Shown: in pieces, positions 1 to 9,063 of the stretch
How positions within the stretch are numbered: position 1 is the stretch's first letter
How the letters are laid out: each line of letters begins with the position of its first letter
NCBI RefSeq assembly: GCF_003569805.1
Contig: NZ_KZ984053.1
Location: 179,243-243,242 of the forward strand
Reading direction: 5' to 3'
DNA length: 64,000 nt
From: Microbacterium halotolerans
GTDB lineage: Bacteria; Actinomycetota; Actinomycetes; Actinomycetales; Microbacteriaceae
Made by a program: the position numbers and the translations under genes
The notes under the pieces: generated by a model
Databases searched by the model: none
What the model saw: the letters and a program-made list of their open reading frames with translations, nothing else
What the model was told of the DNA's origin: nothing

Positions 1-1
1 C

Positions 2-523
2 GCCGCGCGAGTGCTCGATGCGACCGCCCGTCTGCTGGGCGTCGACCATGCGGAGCTGGCACGCCTCGCACTCTCCGCTGAGCCGGGCTCGAGCGGCCTC
101 GTGCTGCAGCCCTGGTTCGAGGGTGAGCGCACGCCGAACCTGCCGAACGCGACGGCGACGCTGTTCGGCATGACGCTCGCCTCGACGACGCGGGAGAACC
201 TGGCCCGCGCCGCCATCGAGGGCGTGCTGTGCGGCCTCGCAGAGGGGCTCGACGCCGTGCGTCGGCACGGCGTCACCGCCGAGCGGATCCTGCTGATCGG
301 CGGTGCTGCGCAGAACGACGCCGTCGCGGCGATCGCCGCTCAGGTGTTCGATGCCCCCGTCACGCGCCCCGAACCGGGTGAGTACGTCGCCACCGGCGCC
401 GCGCTGCAGGCGGCGTGGGCGCTGACCGGCGAGCGCCCGTCATGGCCCGTGCGTCTGCTCGCCGACCCCGCCACCGACCCCCGACCGGTCATCCGAGACC
501 AGTACACCGCCCACCGCTCCTGA
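2..523 (+). CDS. xylB: Xylulokinase (FGGY kinase), C-terminal part
   Basis: This is the 3' end of an FGGY-family carbohydrate kinase, most like xylulokinase, which phosphorylates D-xylulose with ATP to feed the pentose phosphate pathway in the cytoplasm. The window opens inside the gene: the frame is open to base 2 and about 173 codons remain, while the family is usually 450-500 residues. Visible are WFEGERTPN, a feature of the second kinase lobe, the nucleotide-binding stretch ILLIGGAAQND and the closing TGAALQAAWAL helix. The GTG at 11 is internal and is not taken as the start. The xylulose substrate is inferred from the RTPN segment; another FGGY sugar substrate is possible. The gene is followed by a palindromic intergenic element. 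Confidence 0.85.
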   Translation, partial: AARVLDATARLLGVDHAELARLALSAEPGSSGLVLQPWFEGERTPNLPNATATLFGMTLASTTRENLARAAIEGVLCGLAEGLDAVRRHGVTAERILLIGGAAQNDAVAAIAAQVFDAPVTRPEPGEYVATGAALQAAWALTGERPSWPVRLLADPATDPRPVIRDQYTAHRS

Positions 524-537
524 CCCTGCCCAGGCTG

Positions 538-607
538 CCGAGATGCGCACCTATCACCGAGATGCGCCGATCCTGACCCGCTCTCGTCGCAGAAGTGCGC
601 ATCTCGG
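538..607. repeat. Dispersed palindromic intergenic element, copy A
   Basis: Thirteen-base inverted repeats, CCGAGATGCGCAC at 538-550 and GTGCGCATCTCGG at 595-607, bracket a 44-base centre that holds another GAGATGCGC. A 69-base element with the same ends lies at 8032-8100 in the opposite orientation. Placed between the convergent xylB and VOC genes, it could also act as a two-way terminator. Confidence 0.7.
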
Positions 608-615
608 CGGCCGCG

Positions 616-1053
616 TCAGAGCTCCTCGGCGAGCGCGATGATGAAGCCCTCCGGGGCGCGCAGATAGCACAACCGATACGAGGCCTGGTACTGCTCCACC
701 GAGCGCAGCAGCTCGGCCCCTCTGGCACGCAGCCGCGCGACGGTGTCGTCGATGTCGTCGACGGCGAACATCATCCGGTGCAGTCCGAGCGTGTTCACCT
801 GCGGCTCCGACGGCGTCGGCTTGATGACGTCCGGATGCTCGAAACGGGTGATCTCGACGGCTGCGCCGCCGTCGGGGGCGCGCATCATCGCGATCTCGCA
901 GCGCGCCCCGTCGACTCCGATCACGCCCTCGACCCACGGACCCTCGACGTGACCGCGCCCTTCCAGCTCGAGGCCGAGCTCCGCGAAGAACTCGATGGTC
1001 GCATCCAGGTCCGCGACGATGACGGCGACGTTGTCCATCCGCTTCACACTCAT
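616..1053 (-). CDS. VOC-superfamily (glyoxalase-like) protein
   Basis: A 145-residue protein with the two beta-alpha-beta-beta-beta modules of the vicinal oxygen chelate superfamily. The first module begins at the N-terminus (DNVAVIVADLDATIEFFAELGLELEG) and the second near residue 90 (LHRMMFAVDDIDDTVARLRARGAELL). Members include glyoxalases, dioxygenases and antibiotic-binding proteins, and the substrate cannot be read from the sequence. The ATG at 1053 lies eight bases after TACTGT, a possible -10, and has no clear ribosome binding site. It stands alone between xylB (opposite strand) and the nucleoside hydrolase. Confidence 0.75.
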   Translation of the reverse strand: MSVKRMDNVAVIVADLDATIEFFAELGLELEGRGHVEGPWVEGVIGVDGARCEIAMMRAPDGGAAVEITRFEHPDVIKPTPSEPQVNTLGLHRMMFAVDDIDDTVARLRARGAELLRSVEQYQASYRLCYLRAPEGFIIALAEEL

Positions 1054-1113
1054 GGGGATCGACAGTACCTGCCTTCGCCGATGCAGGGAACTCCTTCAGG
1101 CGCCCGCTCCCGA

Positions 1114-2061
1114 CTATGCGGCGGCGAGGAGCCGCGCCATCCGATCGGCGTAGCCGGGCTCGACCTCGAGCACGACACGATGACGGGCGTCGGTCGCGTC
1201 TGGCCAGCCGCGGTAGATGCCGCGCAGATCGGCGATGGTCTGGCCGCGACCCGGGCCGTCCGTGGTGTCGATCACCAGCGGAACGGCGGGCGCCGTGCGC
1301 ACCTCAGCATCCCCGCATGCCACCCCCAGCGCGAGGGCGTCATGGTTGCCTGCGCAGCGGCGACCCGTCTCCCCGAGGTAGAAATCGAAATAGTAGTCGA
1401 GGATGTCGGAGCAGAATCGTCCGATGTCGCCTCCGGCGGAGAGCACCTCGCGGTGCTGCTCGGTCAGCATGTCGCGCATCGTCACGTCGAGCCCGACGAA
1501 CGTGCACGACCACGCCGCGTCGATCACGCGCTGCGCCGCGTCCGGATCGTTGGCGATGTTCGCCTCTGCGACCGGTGTCTTGTTGCCGGGCGCAAGGAAG
1601 GCCCCGCCCATGACCGTCACCTCCGGCACTCGCTCCGGCAGCGTCGGATCAGCCTCCAGCGCCAGCGCGAGGTTGGTCAGCGGCCCCACCGCCACGATGT
1701 GCAGATCGCCCGAGTGCTCACGGCTGAGCCGCAGGATCATCTCCACGGCTGTCTCGTCCGCCAACGACGGTGCCGCTCCGGTGTCACCGAATCCGCCCAG
1801 CCCATCGGTGCCGTGCACGTGAGCGGCGTACTCCGGCGTGCCGCCCCGCAGCGGGCGTTCGGCACCTCGCGCGACAGGAACGCCGTCGACGTCGGCCAAC
1901 TCGAGCAGCGTCGCCGTGTTGCGGGCGGCCGTGTCGACGTCGACGTTGCCCCACGTCGTGGTGCAGGCGACCAGATCCACTCGGGTGGAGACCGCCGCGG
2001 TCAGGATGGCGAGGGCGTCGTCAATGCCCGTATCGACGTCGAGGAGGATCTTCCGATTCAC
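1114..2061 (-). CDS. Inosine/uridine-preferring nucleoside hydrolase
   Basis: A 315-residue nucleoside hydrolase that cleaves the N-glycosidic bond of ribonucleosides to a base and ribose for salvage. The calcium-binding signature DVDTGIDDA is at residues 8-16. MGGAF and NIANDPDAAQ lie mid-protein, and GNHDALALG, near residue 240, carries the conserved late histidine and aspartate. Length matches the family. Start: the GTG at 2061 sits six bases after a TAGGAT hexamer (2068-2073), so the transcript may be leaderless. Which nucleosides it prefers cannot be told from the sequence. Ribose from this enzyme could enter the same pathway fed by the neighbouring xylulokinase. Confidence 0.85.
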   Translation of the reverse strand: MNRKILLDVDTGIDDALAILTAAVSTRVDLVACTTTWGNVDVDTAARNTATLLELADVDGVPVARGAERPLRGGTPEYAAHVHGTDGLGGFGDTGAAPSLADETAVEMILRLSREHSGDLHIVAVGPLTNLALALEADPTLPERVPEVTVMGGAFLAPGNKTPVAEANIANDPDAAQRVIDAAWSCTFVGLDVTMRDMLTEQHREVLSAGGDIGRFCSDILDYYFDFYLGETGRRCAGNHDALALGVACGDAEVRTAPAVPLVIDTTDGPGRGQTIADLRGIYRGWPDATDARHRVVLEVEPGYADRMARLLAAA

Positions 2062-2067
2062 CGCCCC

Positions 2068-2073
2068 ATCCTA
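2068..2073 (-). promoter_or_regulatory. -10 hexamer of the nucleoside hydrolase gene
   Basis: TAGGAT on the minus strand, then six bases, then the GTG start at 2061. The spacing fits a leaderless transcript; no convincing -35 is visible. Confidence 0.5.
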
Positions 2074-2145
2074 CGCACGGCACGCACCGCCGACGCGCGC
2101 TCGACGCCGACACGACGTCGACGCCGTCCAGCCGCGGGATCTCCG

Positions 2146-3927
2146 TCACGCCACCGCTCCTGCTCTCGCGAACGACCGATTCGCGGCGACCATCACTGCG
2201 GCCAGACTCGCAGAGAGCACGGATCCGTCCCGGCCTGCCGCCCATCCCGTCTCGCCGTGCCCACGGTACTCGATCGCCGTCAGCGCTTCGCTGCCGCGGC
2301 CCGCCCGCACACTGGTCTGATGCAGTTCCAGGATCTCGATCTCGACGCCCAGCTCGTCCAGTGCCGCCGTCAGAGCCTCGACAGGGCCGACATCGCTGTG
2401 CTCGCTGACGTGTTCGATCCCGCCCGCGCTCAACACGATCCGAACGCTCGATCCTCCGCCGACCTCGCAGGTCTCGATTCCAGTGAGCGCGATCGCCTCC
2501 TCCGCCACGAGATACGCCTCGTCGAAGATCCGCCACAGATCGGCTGCGGCGACCTCATCGCCTGTCGCATCGGTGTGGCGCTGCACATGGCGAGCCGCAT
2601 CGATCTGCAGTCGGCGAGGCAGCTCGACGCCGTACTCCGCCTCGAGCAGGTAGGAGATCCCACCCTTGCCCGACTGCGAGTTCACGCGGATGACGGCGTC
2701 ATAGCTTCGACCTATATCGGCCGGATCGATCGGCAGGTACGGCACCCGCCATTCGATCTCGCGGTCGCCGCACCCGGAGGCTTCTGCGCGGGCACGGTGT
2801 TCGGCGAAGCCCTTCCGGATGGCATCCTGATGCGTGCCGCTGAATGCGGTATGCACGAGATCACCGACGTAGGGGTGTCGCGGATGCACCTCGATCCGGT
2901 TGCAGTACTCGACTGTGCGGCGGATCTCGTCGATATCGGAGAAGTCGATCATCGGGTCGACTCCCTGCGCGTGCAGGTTGAGGGCGAGCGTTGCGATGTC
3001 GACGTTGCCCGTGCGCTCGCCGTTGCCGAAGATGCATCCCTCGACGCGCTGCGCGCCCGCAAGCACCGCCAGCTCGGCGCACGCGATGCCGGTGCCGCGA
3101 TCGTTGTGCGGGTGCACCGACAGGATCACGCCGTCGCGCCTGGCGAGATTCCTGTGCATGTACTCGATCTGGTCGGCGTACACGTTCGGCGTCGCGATCT
3201 CGACCGTGGCCGGCAGATTCAGGATGACCGGCCGCTCGGGCGCCGCCTGCCACAGCTCGGTCATCGCATCGCAGACGTCGAGCGCATAGTCCGGCTCAGT
3301 GAGGTTGAACACCTCCGGACTGAACTCGAAGCGCACATTCGGCAGGTCGCCCGCCAGCTCGAGCACGTCGCGCCCACCGGCGACGATCAGCTTCTTCAGG
3401 TCAGCCCGATCGCGCCCCAGCACCGTGTCGCGCCAGATCGGCGCCGTCGCAGCGTACATGTGGATCACCACCGGATTGTCGATACCGGCGATCGAGGCGA
3501 CCGTGCGTTCGATCAGGTCGCGCCGAGCTGGTGTGAACACGACGATGGTCACGTCATCCGGCGCTATGTCGCTCTCGGCGATGAGCCGGACGAAGTCGTA
3601 GTCGGTCTGCGAGGCGGATGGGTAGCCGACCTCGATCTCCTTGTAGCCCATCGCCACCATGAGCTCGAAGAAGCGGCGCTTCCGTTCGGGATCCATCGGC
3701 TCGGCGAGCGCCTGATTCCCGTCACACAGGTCGACGGGCACCCACAGCGGAGCGGCGGTGAGCCGGCGGCTCGGCCACGTCCGCTCGATGAGCGGCACAT
3801 CCACTTTCGAATGGGCGTCGCGGTAGCGGGACGACGGCATCTGGGAGCCGCGCTGCTGGTTCCAGGCCGGTGCGTGGTCCGCCACAGGGCCCGAGGGCGT
3901 GGAGATGTGCGGGAATGCAGGGCTCAC
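2146..3927 (-). CDS. leuA: 2-isopropylmalate synthase
   Basis: LeuA condenses 2-oxoisovalerate with acetyl-CoA, the first committed step of leucine synthesis. The TIM-barrel HMGL domain starts near residue 60 with [10 protein letters not shown] (metal-binding D, catalytic region) and carries [12 protein letters not shown] (the HxH metal ligands), GNGERTGN and VNSQSGKGG. The C-terminal LeuA dimer domain, the leucine-feedback site, follows from about residue 470. GTG at 3927 is chosen because AAGGA lies eight bases before it and because the resulting N-terminus ([12 protein letters not shown]) matches the actinobacterial family; ATG at 3840 and GTG at 3963 are alternatives. It is about 593 residues. 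The usual DLRDGNQAL is DLCDGNQAL here, with Cys for Arg. A leucine leader peptide and hairpin lie upstream. Confidence 0.9.
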   Translation of the reverse strand: MSPAFPHISTPSGPVADHAPAWNQQRGSQMPSSRYRDAHSKVDVPLIERTWPSRRLTAAPLWVPVDLCDGNQALAEPMDPERKRRFFELMVAMGYKEIEVGYPSASQTDYDFVRLIAESDIAPDDVTIVVFTPARRDLIERTVASIAGIDNPVVIHMYAATAPIWRDTVLGRDRADLKKLIVAGGRDVLELAGDLPNVRFEFSPEVFNLTEPDYALDVCDAMTELWQAAPERPVILNLPATVEIATPNVYADQIEYMHRNLARRDGVILSVHPHNDRGTGIACAELAVLAGAQRVEGCIFGNGERTGNVDIATLALNLHAQGVDPMIDFSDIDEIRRTVEYCNRIEVHPRHPYVGDLVHTAFSGTHQDAIRKGFAEHRARAEASGCGDREIEWRVPYLPIDPADIGRSYDAVIRVNSQSGKGGISYLLEAEYGVELPRRLQIDAARHVQRHTDATGDEVAAADLWRIFDEAYLVAEEAIALTGIETCEVGGGSSVRIVLSAGGIEHVSEHSDVGPVEALTAALDELGVEIEILELHQTSVRAGRGSEALTAIEYRGHGETGWAAGRDGSVLSASLAAVMVAANRSFARAGAVA

Positions 3928-3972
3928 GAGGAGATCCTTCTGTTCGAACGAGAGGAACGGCACGCGAGGACT

Positions 3973-4009
3973 CCACGGTGGGGAGCCGATCCTCTTCGCC
4001 CCGCCGTGG
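3973..4009 (-). promoter_or_regulatory. leuA attenuator hairpin
   Basis: In the leuA leader RNA two 11-base arms, CCACGGCGGGG and CCCCACCGTGG, pair with one mismatch around a 15-base loop. The hairpin starts two bases after the stop codon of the leucine-rich leader peptide and ends about 45 bases before the leuA start. This is the layout expected of ribosome-mediated attenuation. No U-run follows. Confidence 0.55.
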
Positions 4010-4011
4010 CG

Positions 4012-4041
4012 TCAAAGAAGAAGGAACTCGTTCGATCGCAC
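4012..4041 (-). CDS. leu leader peptide (attenuation)
   Basis: A nine-codon frame on the minus strand, GTG CGA TCG AAC GAG TTC CTT CTT CTT TGA, reads MRSNEFLLL. Three consecutive leucine codons come just before the stop, and all three are CTT, a codon rarely used in a genome this rich in G+C. A ribosome starved of Leu-tRNA would stall here and change folding of the hairpin at 3973-4009 before leuA. The GTG lies exactly six bases after TACATT (4048-4053), so the leader mRNA is probably leaderless. Too short to be called by length; the call rests on composition and position. Confidence 0.7.
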   Translation of the reverse strand: MRSNEFLLL

Positions 4042-4044
4042 GGC

Positions 4045-4053
4045 TAGAATGTA
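4045..4053. promoter_or_regulatory. Overlapping divergent -10 boxes of leuA leader and gntR
   Basis: TACATT on the minus strand (4048-4053) is six bases before the leader-peptide GTG. TAGAAT on the plus strand (4045-4050) is about 38 bases before the GntR start. The hexamers share three bases, so the two promoters would compete for polymerase. Confidence 0.45.
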
Positions 4054-4088
4054 CCACAACTCCTCAGACAAGCAGAGAGATAGATGAG

Positions 4089-4757
4089 ATGACGCAGGTG
4101 AAGCGCGCGCCCCTGGCCGATCAGGCGGCCGAGCTGCTGCTCGACCGGATCCGCTCGGGCGAGTGGACTCTGGGTGCGAAGCTGCCCGGCGAGACGACAC
4201 TCGCCCCGCAGCTCGGCGTCGGCCGCTCGACTGTGCGCGAGGCGATCCGTCAGCTGGCGGGCCGCGGGGTCCTCTCCTCGCGCCAGGGTGCCGGCGTGTT
4301 CGTCACAGCACTCGACGCGTCCGAGGACTGGGACGCGGTGCTGCAGCGGGTCGGCATCGCCGCAGTGATCGAGGCACGGATCGCCATCGAGACGGAGGCA
4401 GCCGCTCGCGCCGCCGAGCGCCGCACCCCCGCCGCGATGCGCGGGATCCGGCGGGCGCTCATCGCGCGGCAGAGCGACCACGCCACAGTCGAGGACTACG
4501 TCGACGCCGACACGGCCTTCCACAGCGCCGTGGTCGCGGCGGCGGAGAACCCGGTTCTGATCGAGATCTTCGACTCCTTCGTGCCTCGCCTGCGACAGGC
4601 GATGATCGAGATGCTGCGCATCGGTCGCCATTCGGACGACGCCGCGGACCGGGCCGCACACGACGACCTCGCCGAGGCCATCGCGTCGCGCGACCCCGAG
4701 ACTGCCAGCCGACTCAGCCGCGACCACTTGGAATCGCTGCGGCGCGCTCTCGCCTGA
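4089..4757 (+). CDS. FadR/GntR-family transcriptional regulator (FCD domain)
   Basis: A 222-residue regulator. The N-terminal winged helix-turn-helix (about residues 8-75; LPGETTLAPQLGVGRSTVREAIRQLAGRGVL) is typical GntR. The C-terminal part (about 95-215) is the all-helical FCD ligand-binding domain, with a conserved Asp and His series (DADTAFHSAVVAAAENP) that usually binds a metal and a small carboxylic acid. It is divergent from leuA with an overlapping promoter, so control of leuA or of itself is plausible. The effector is unknown. ATG at 4089 is chosen over upstream frames because the HTH begins immediately and a purine run (agagaga) precedes it. Confidence 0.85.
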   Translation: MTQVKRAPLADQAAELLLDRIRSGEWTLGAKLPGETTLAPQLGVGRSTVREAIRQLAGRGVLSSRQGAGVFVTALDASEDWDAVLQRVGIAAVIEARIAIETEAAARAAERRTPAAMRGIRRALIARQSDHATVEDYVDADTAFHSAVVAAAENPVLIEIFDSFVPRLRQAMIEMLRIGRHSDDAADRAAHDDLAEAIASRDPETASRLSRDHLESLRRALA

Positions 4758-4795
4758 CTTCGGCACGCCGTCCAGACGCGCGTGGCGTACGTTCG

Positions 4796-5194
4796 TCAGC
4801 GGATCTCCGGCTGGTAGCGGTCGCTGCCGAAGCCCAGGATGAGGTAGCCGATCGGTGCGAGCAGCCACAGCAGGAAGAACGAGAACGCCCCGCCGTGGCC
4901 GAAGTTCCTGCCCACCTTCACCGCCACGATGATCGCGAGCACGATGTTCACGATCGGGATCAGGTAGAGCAGCGCGAACCACATGCTCATCCGCGCGACC
5001 TTCAGCAGGAAGATCACGTTGACGATCGGGATGATGCCGAGAATGCCCGGGATGTCCGCCTTGACGAACGTCTTCCACAGGCCGATCGCGACGATCACGT
5101 ACACGATCAGTGCGGCGATCCCGCCGCCCGCGCCCATCGTCGCCAACAGTGCGTCGAACGCCCCTGTGCCGCCCATATCGCCGTAGTCCGTCAT
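4796..5194 (-). CDS. DUF5684-like small membrane protein
   Basis: A 132-residue membrane protein with about four hydrophobic segments: AALIVYVIVAIGLW, IPGILGIIPIVNVIFLL, WFALLYLIPIVNIVLAIIVAV and FSFFLLWLLAPIGYLILGF. The paired GI(I/L)P(I/V)VN motifs resemble the DUF5684 family, whose members often sit near signal-peptidase-like proteins; its function is unknown. ATG at 5194 is preferred to the GTG at 5203 because GAGAGG lies eight bases upstream of it. It converges with the GntR gene, so the two are probably not co-regulated. Confidence 0.7.
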   Translation of the reverse strand: MTDYGDMGGTGAFDALLATMGAGGGIAALIVYVIVAIGLWKTFVKADIPGILGIIPIVNVIFLLKVARMSMWFALLYLIPIVNIVLAIIVAVKVGRNFGHGGAFSFFLLWLLAPIGYLILGFGSDRYQPEIR

Positions 5195-5316
5195 CCGGAT
5201 CACCTCTCATGCGTCTATGCGGTGCCTATGCCATCAAGATACTGGCTCGACGATCGATTGTCACCGGGTCGCGCAACATCCGTGTCGCGTCGGGCGATGC
5301 GGATCCGTTCCGACGC

Positions 5317-5350
5317 GAACGGGCGGCCAGAGGCATCGGACCGCCCGTTC
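5317..5350. terminator. Terminator hairpin after the clpC-type gene
   Basis: GAACGGGCGG and CCGCCCGTTC form a perfect 10-base stem with a 14-base loop, just past the stop codon of the Clp ATPase gene. No T-run follows, which is common in high-GC actinobacteria. Confidence 0.6.
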
Positions 5351-5363
5351 TGCGCAGGTTCGC

Positions 5364-7874
<2,511 letters not shown>

Positions 7875-7888
7875 GATTCCTCCTTTGA

Positions 7889-7909
7889 CTTGAGTGACCC
7901 TGCCTCAAG
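7889..7909. promoter_or_regulatory. HAIR operator (HspR binding site)
   Basis: CTTGAGT-N7-CCTCAAG matches the HspR-associated inverted repeat CTTGAGT-N7-ACTCAAG at 13 of 14 positions. It lies 15 bases upstream of the Clp start and overlaps the predicted -10 and transcription start, as expected for repression by HspR with DnaK. Confidence 0.85.
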
Positions 7910-7937
7910 TTTACGAACCTGAGCGCAGTTGTATCAA
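7908..7937 (-). promoter_or_regulatory. Promoter of the clpC-type gene
   Basis: On the minus strand TTGATA (7932-7937) and TAAACT (7908-7913) are separated by 18 bases, a vegetative-type promoter. The -10 overlaps the right arm of the HAIR operator. Confidence 0.6.
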
Positions 7938-8031
7938 GTACAACGCGAGGTGTGGCGGGCTATTCCCACTGATCCGCCCACGGCATCATCCGTCGGCAGA
8001 CCGCGGCGATGCGGTCCATCCGGATGGCTCG

Positions 8032-8100
8032 CGAGATGCGCACCTATTCGACGAAGCCGCGGCAGAAGCGGCGCATCTCGACGAGATGTGCGCATCTCGG
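8032..8100. repeat. Dispersed palindromic intergenic element, copy B
   Basis: A 69-base stretch beginning CGAGATGCGCAC and ending GTGCGCATCTCGG. It aligns to the reverse complement of the element at 539-607 along its whole length with about three quarters identity by eye. It also contains internal GCGCATCTCGACGAGATG. It lies between the clpC promoter and the end of the small membrane protein gene. Confidence 0.7.
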
Positions 8101-8115
8101 CAGCTGCGGCGACGA

Positions 8116-8505
8116 TCAGCGGCGGTGAGCGGGGTCCGCGCGCTCGGTGAGCAGGAGCAGAATGAGGGTTGCCGCGCCCGGTGCCCCGATCGCGACGGCG
8201 ATCAGGGGGTGCGCGTAGGCGCCCGTCACGGCGCCGACCGCGACGGCGATCACGAGGAACTGCGCGACGATGCCGCCGGAGCGGCCCCACGAGCGGCCGA
8301 CGACGACCGCCCAGGCGAAGGCCGCGACGCCCGCGGCGCCGATCAGCGTCATCACGATCAGCGCGAGCGCGGACGCCACAGAACCAGCGCCCGACCCGAT
8401 CAGCGCGACGATCTCCCAGCAGGCCAGCGCCAGCAGCGCGAGGGATTCCAGACCGAGCAGCGCGGCCGCGATTCGGGCGGTCGGTGCTGGAGAAGGAGTG
8501 CTCAT
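8116..8505 (-). CDS. Small four-helix membrane protein next to whiB
   Basis: A 129-residue protein with roughly four hydrophobic helices (for example ALLGLESLALLALACWEIVALI, ALALIVMTLIGAAGVAAFAWAVVV and LIAVAIGAPGAATLILLLL). No catalytic motif is visible and I do not recognise the family. ATG at 8505 (MSTPSPAPTARI) is preferred to the longer frame starting at 8568, because the extra residues would run into the whiB promoter region. It is divergent from whiB, a position held by similar small membrane proteins in related genomes as far as I recall. Confidence 0.6.
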   Translation of the reverse strand: MSTPSPAPTARIAAALLGLESLALLALACWEIVALIGSGAGSVASALALIVMTLIGAAGVAAFAWAVVVGRSWGRSGGIVAQFLVIAVAVGAVTGAYAHPLIAVAIGAPGAATLILLLLTERADPAHRR

Positions 8506-8692
8506 CTGCTGTTCGATTCCTGACCGGTTCACGAAAACCATTGACGATACCGCCACAGTGTAAGACACTTGTTAACGGAATGTTTCCCCACAGTGTGGTG
8601 GGAGCGGGCTCTTCCCGCGACATCTCCCAGCGTAGACCGCCCGAATGTTCTGCGCTGACTCGGATTCACCCACCACCGCAAGGAGCATCACC

Positions 8693-8941
8693 ATGGACTG
8701 GCGCGACAAGGCAGCCTGCCTCACCGTCGACCCCGAACTCTTCTTCCCTGTCGGGAACACGGGTCCCGCCGTCGACCAGATCGAAAAGGCCAAATCGGTC
8801 TGCGCCCGATGCACTGTGACCGAAGTGTGCCTGCAGTACGCGCTCGAGACGGGGCAGGACTCCGGCGTCTGGGGCGGCCTCAGCGAGGACGAGCGCCGCG
8901 CGCTGAAGCGCCGCGCCGCTCGCGCCCGCCGCGCGAGCTGA
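8693..8941 (+). CDS. whiB1: WhiB-family iron-sulfur regulator (WhiB1-like)
   Basis: An 82-residue WhiB protein. The four cluster cysteines are Cys9 (KAACL), Cys37 and Cys40 (CARC) and Cys46 (EVCLQY), which hold a [4Fe-4S] cluster. G(V)WGG follows and a basic tail (RRALKRRAARARR) contacts DNA. WhiB1-type proteins bind the primary sigma factor region 4 and respond to nitric oxide. AGGAG stands seven bases before the ATG. The next gene is a PdtaS-type kinase on the opposite strand, the same neighbourhood as whiB1 (Rv3219) and pdtaS (Rv3220c) in Mycobacterium, which supports the WhiB1 assignment. Inverted repeats AGTGT-AAG-ACACT and CCACA-G-TGTGG lie upstream between 8550 and 8610. Confidence 0.88.
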   Translation: MDWRDKAACLTVDPELFFPVGNTGPAVDQIEKAKSVCARCTVTEVCLQYALETGQDSGVWGGLSEDERRALKRRAARARRAS

Positions 8942-8971
8942 CCGACCACCGCGCGAGACGAAGACTTCCCA

Positions 8972-8993
8972 GGCCCGCTCTCCGGAGCGGGCC
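8972..8993 (+). terminator. whiB1 terminator
   Basis: GGCCCGCTC-TCCG-GAGCGGGCC is a perfect nine-base stem with a four-base loop about 30 bases after whiB1, followed by TTC. It also faces the end of the convergent pdtaS. Confidence 0.7.
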
Positions 8994-9063
8994 TTCGGCG
9001 TTCGGCGGCAGTGATCGCGTCGACTTCCCGCCCCGAGGCGTGCAGACCCGCCGACGCCGCGTC

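Noticed and set aside
595..4047. A plus-strand open frame of 1150 codons across the VOC, nucleoside hydrolase and leuA genes
   Set aside because: It is antisense to three well-supported genes, is Arg/His/Asp-rich as expected from reversed GC-rich codons, and shows no domain. The same holds for the long antisense frames at 15217-17979, 24541-26571, 37796-40054, 40598-42652 and 47125-48810.
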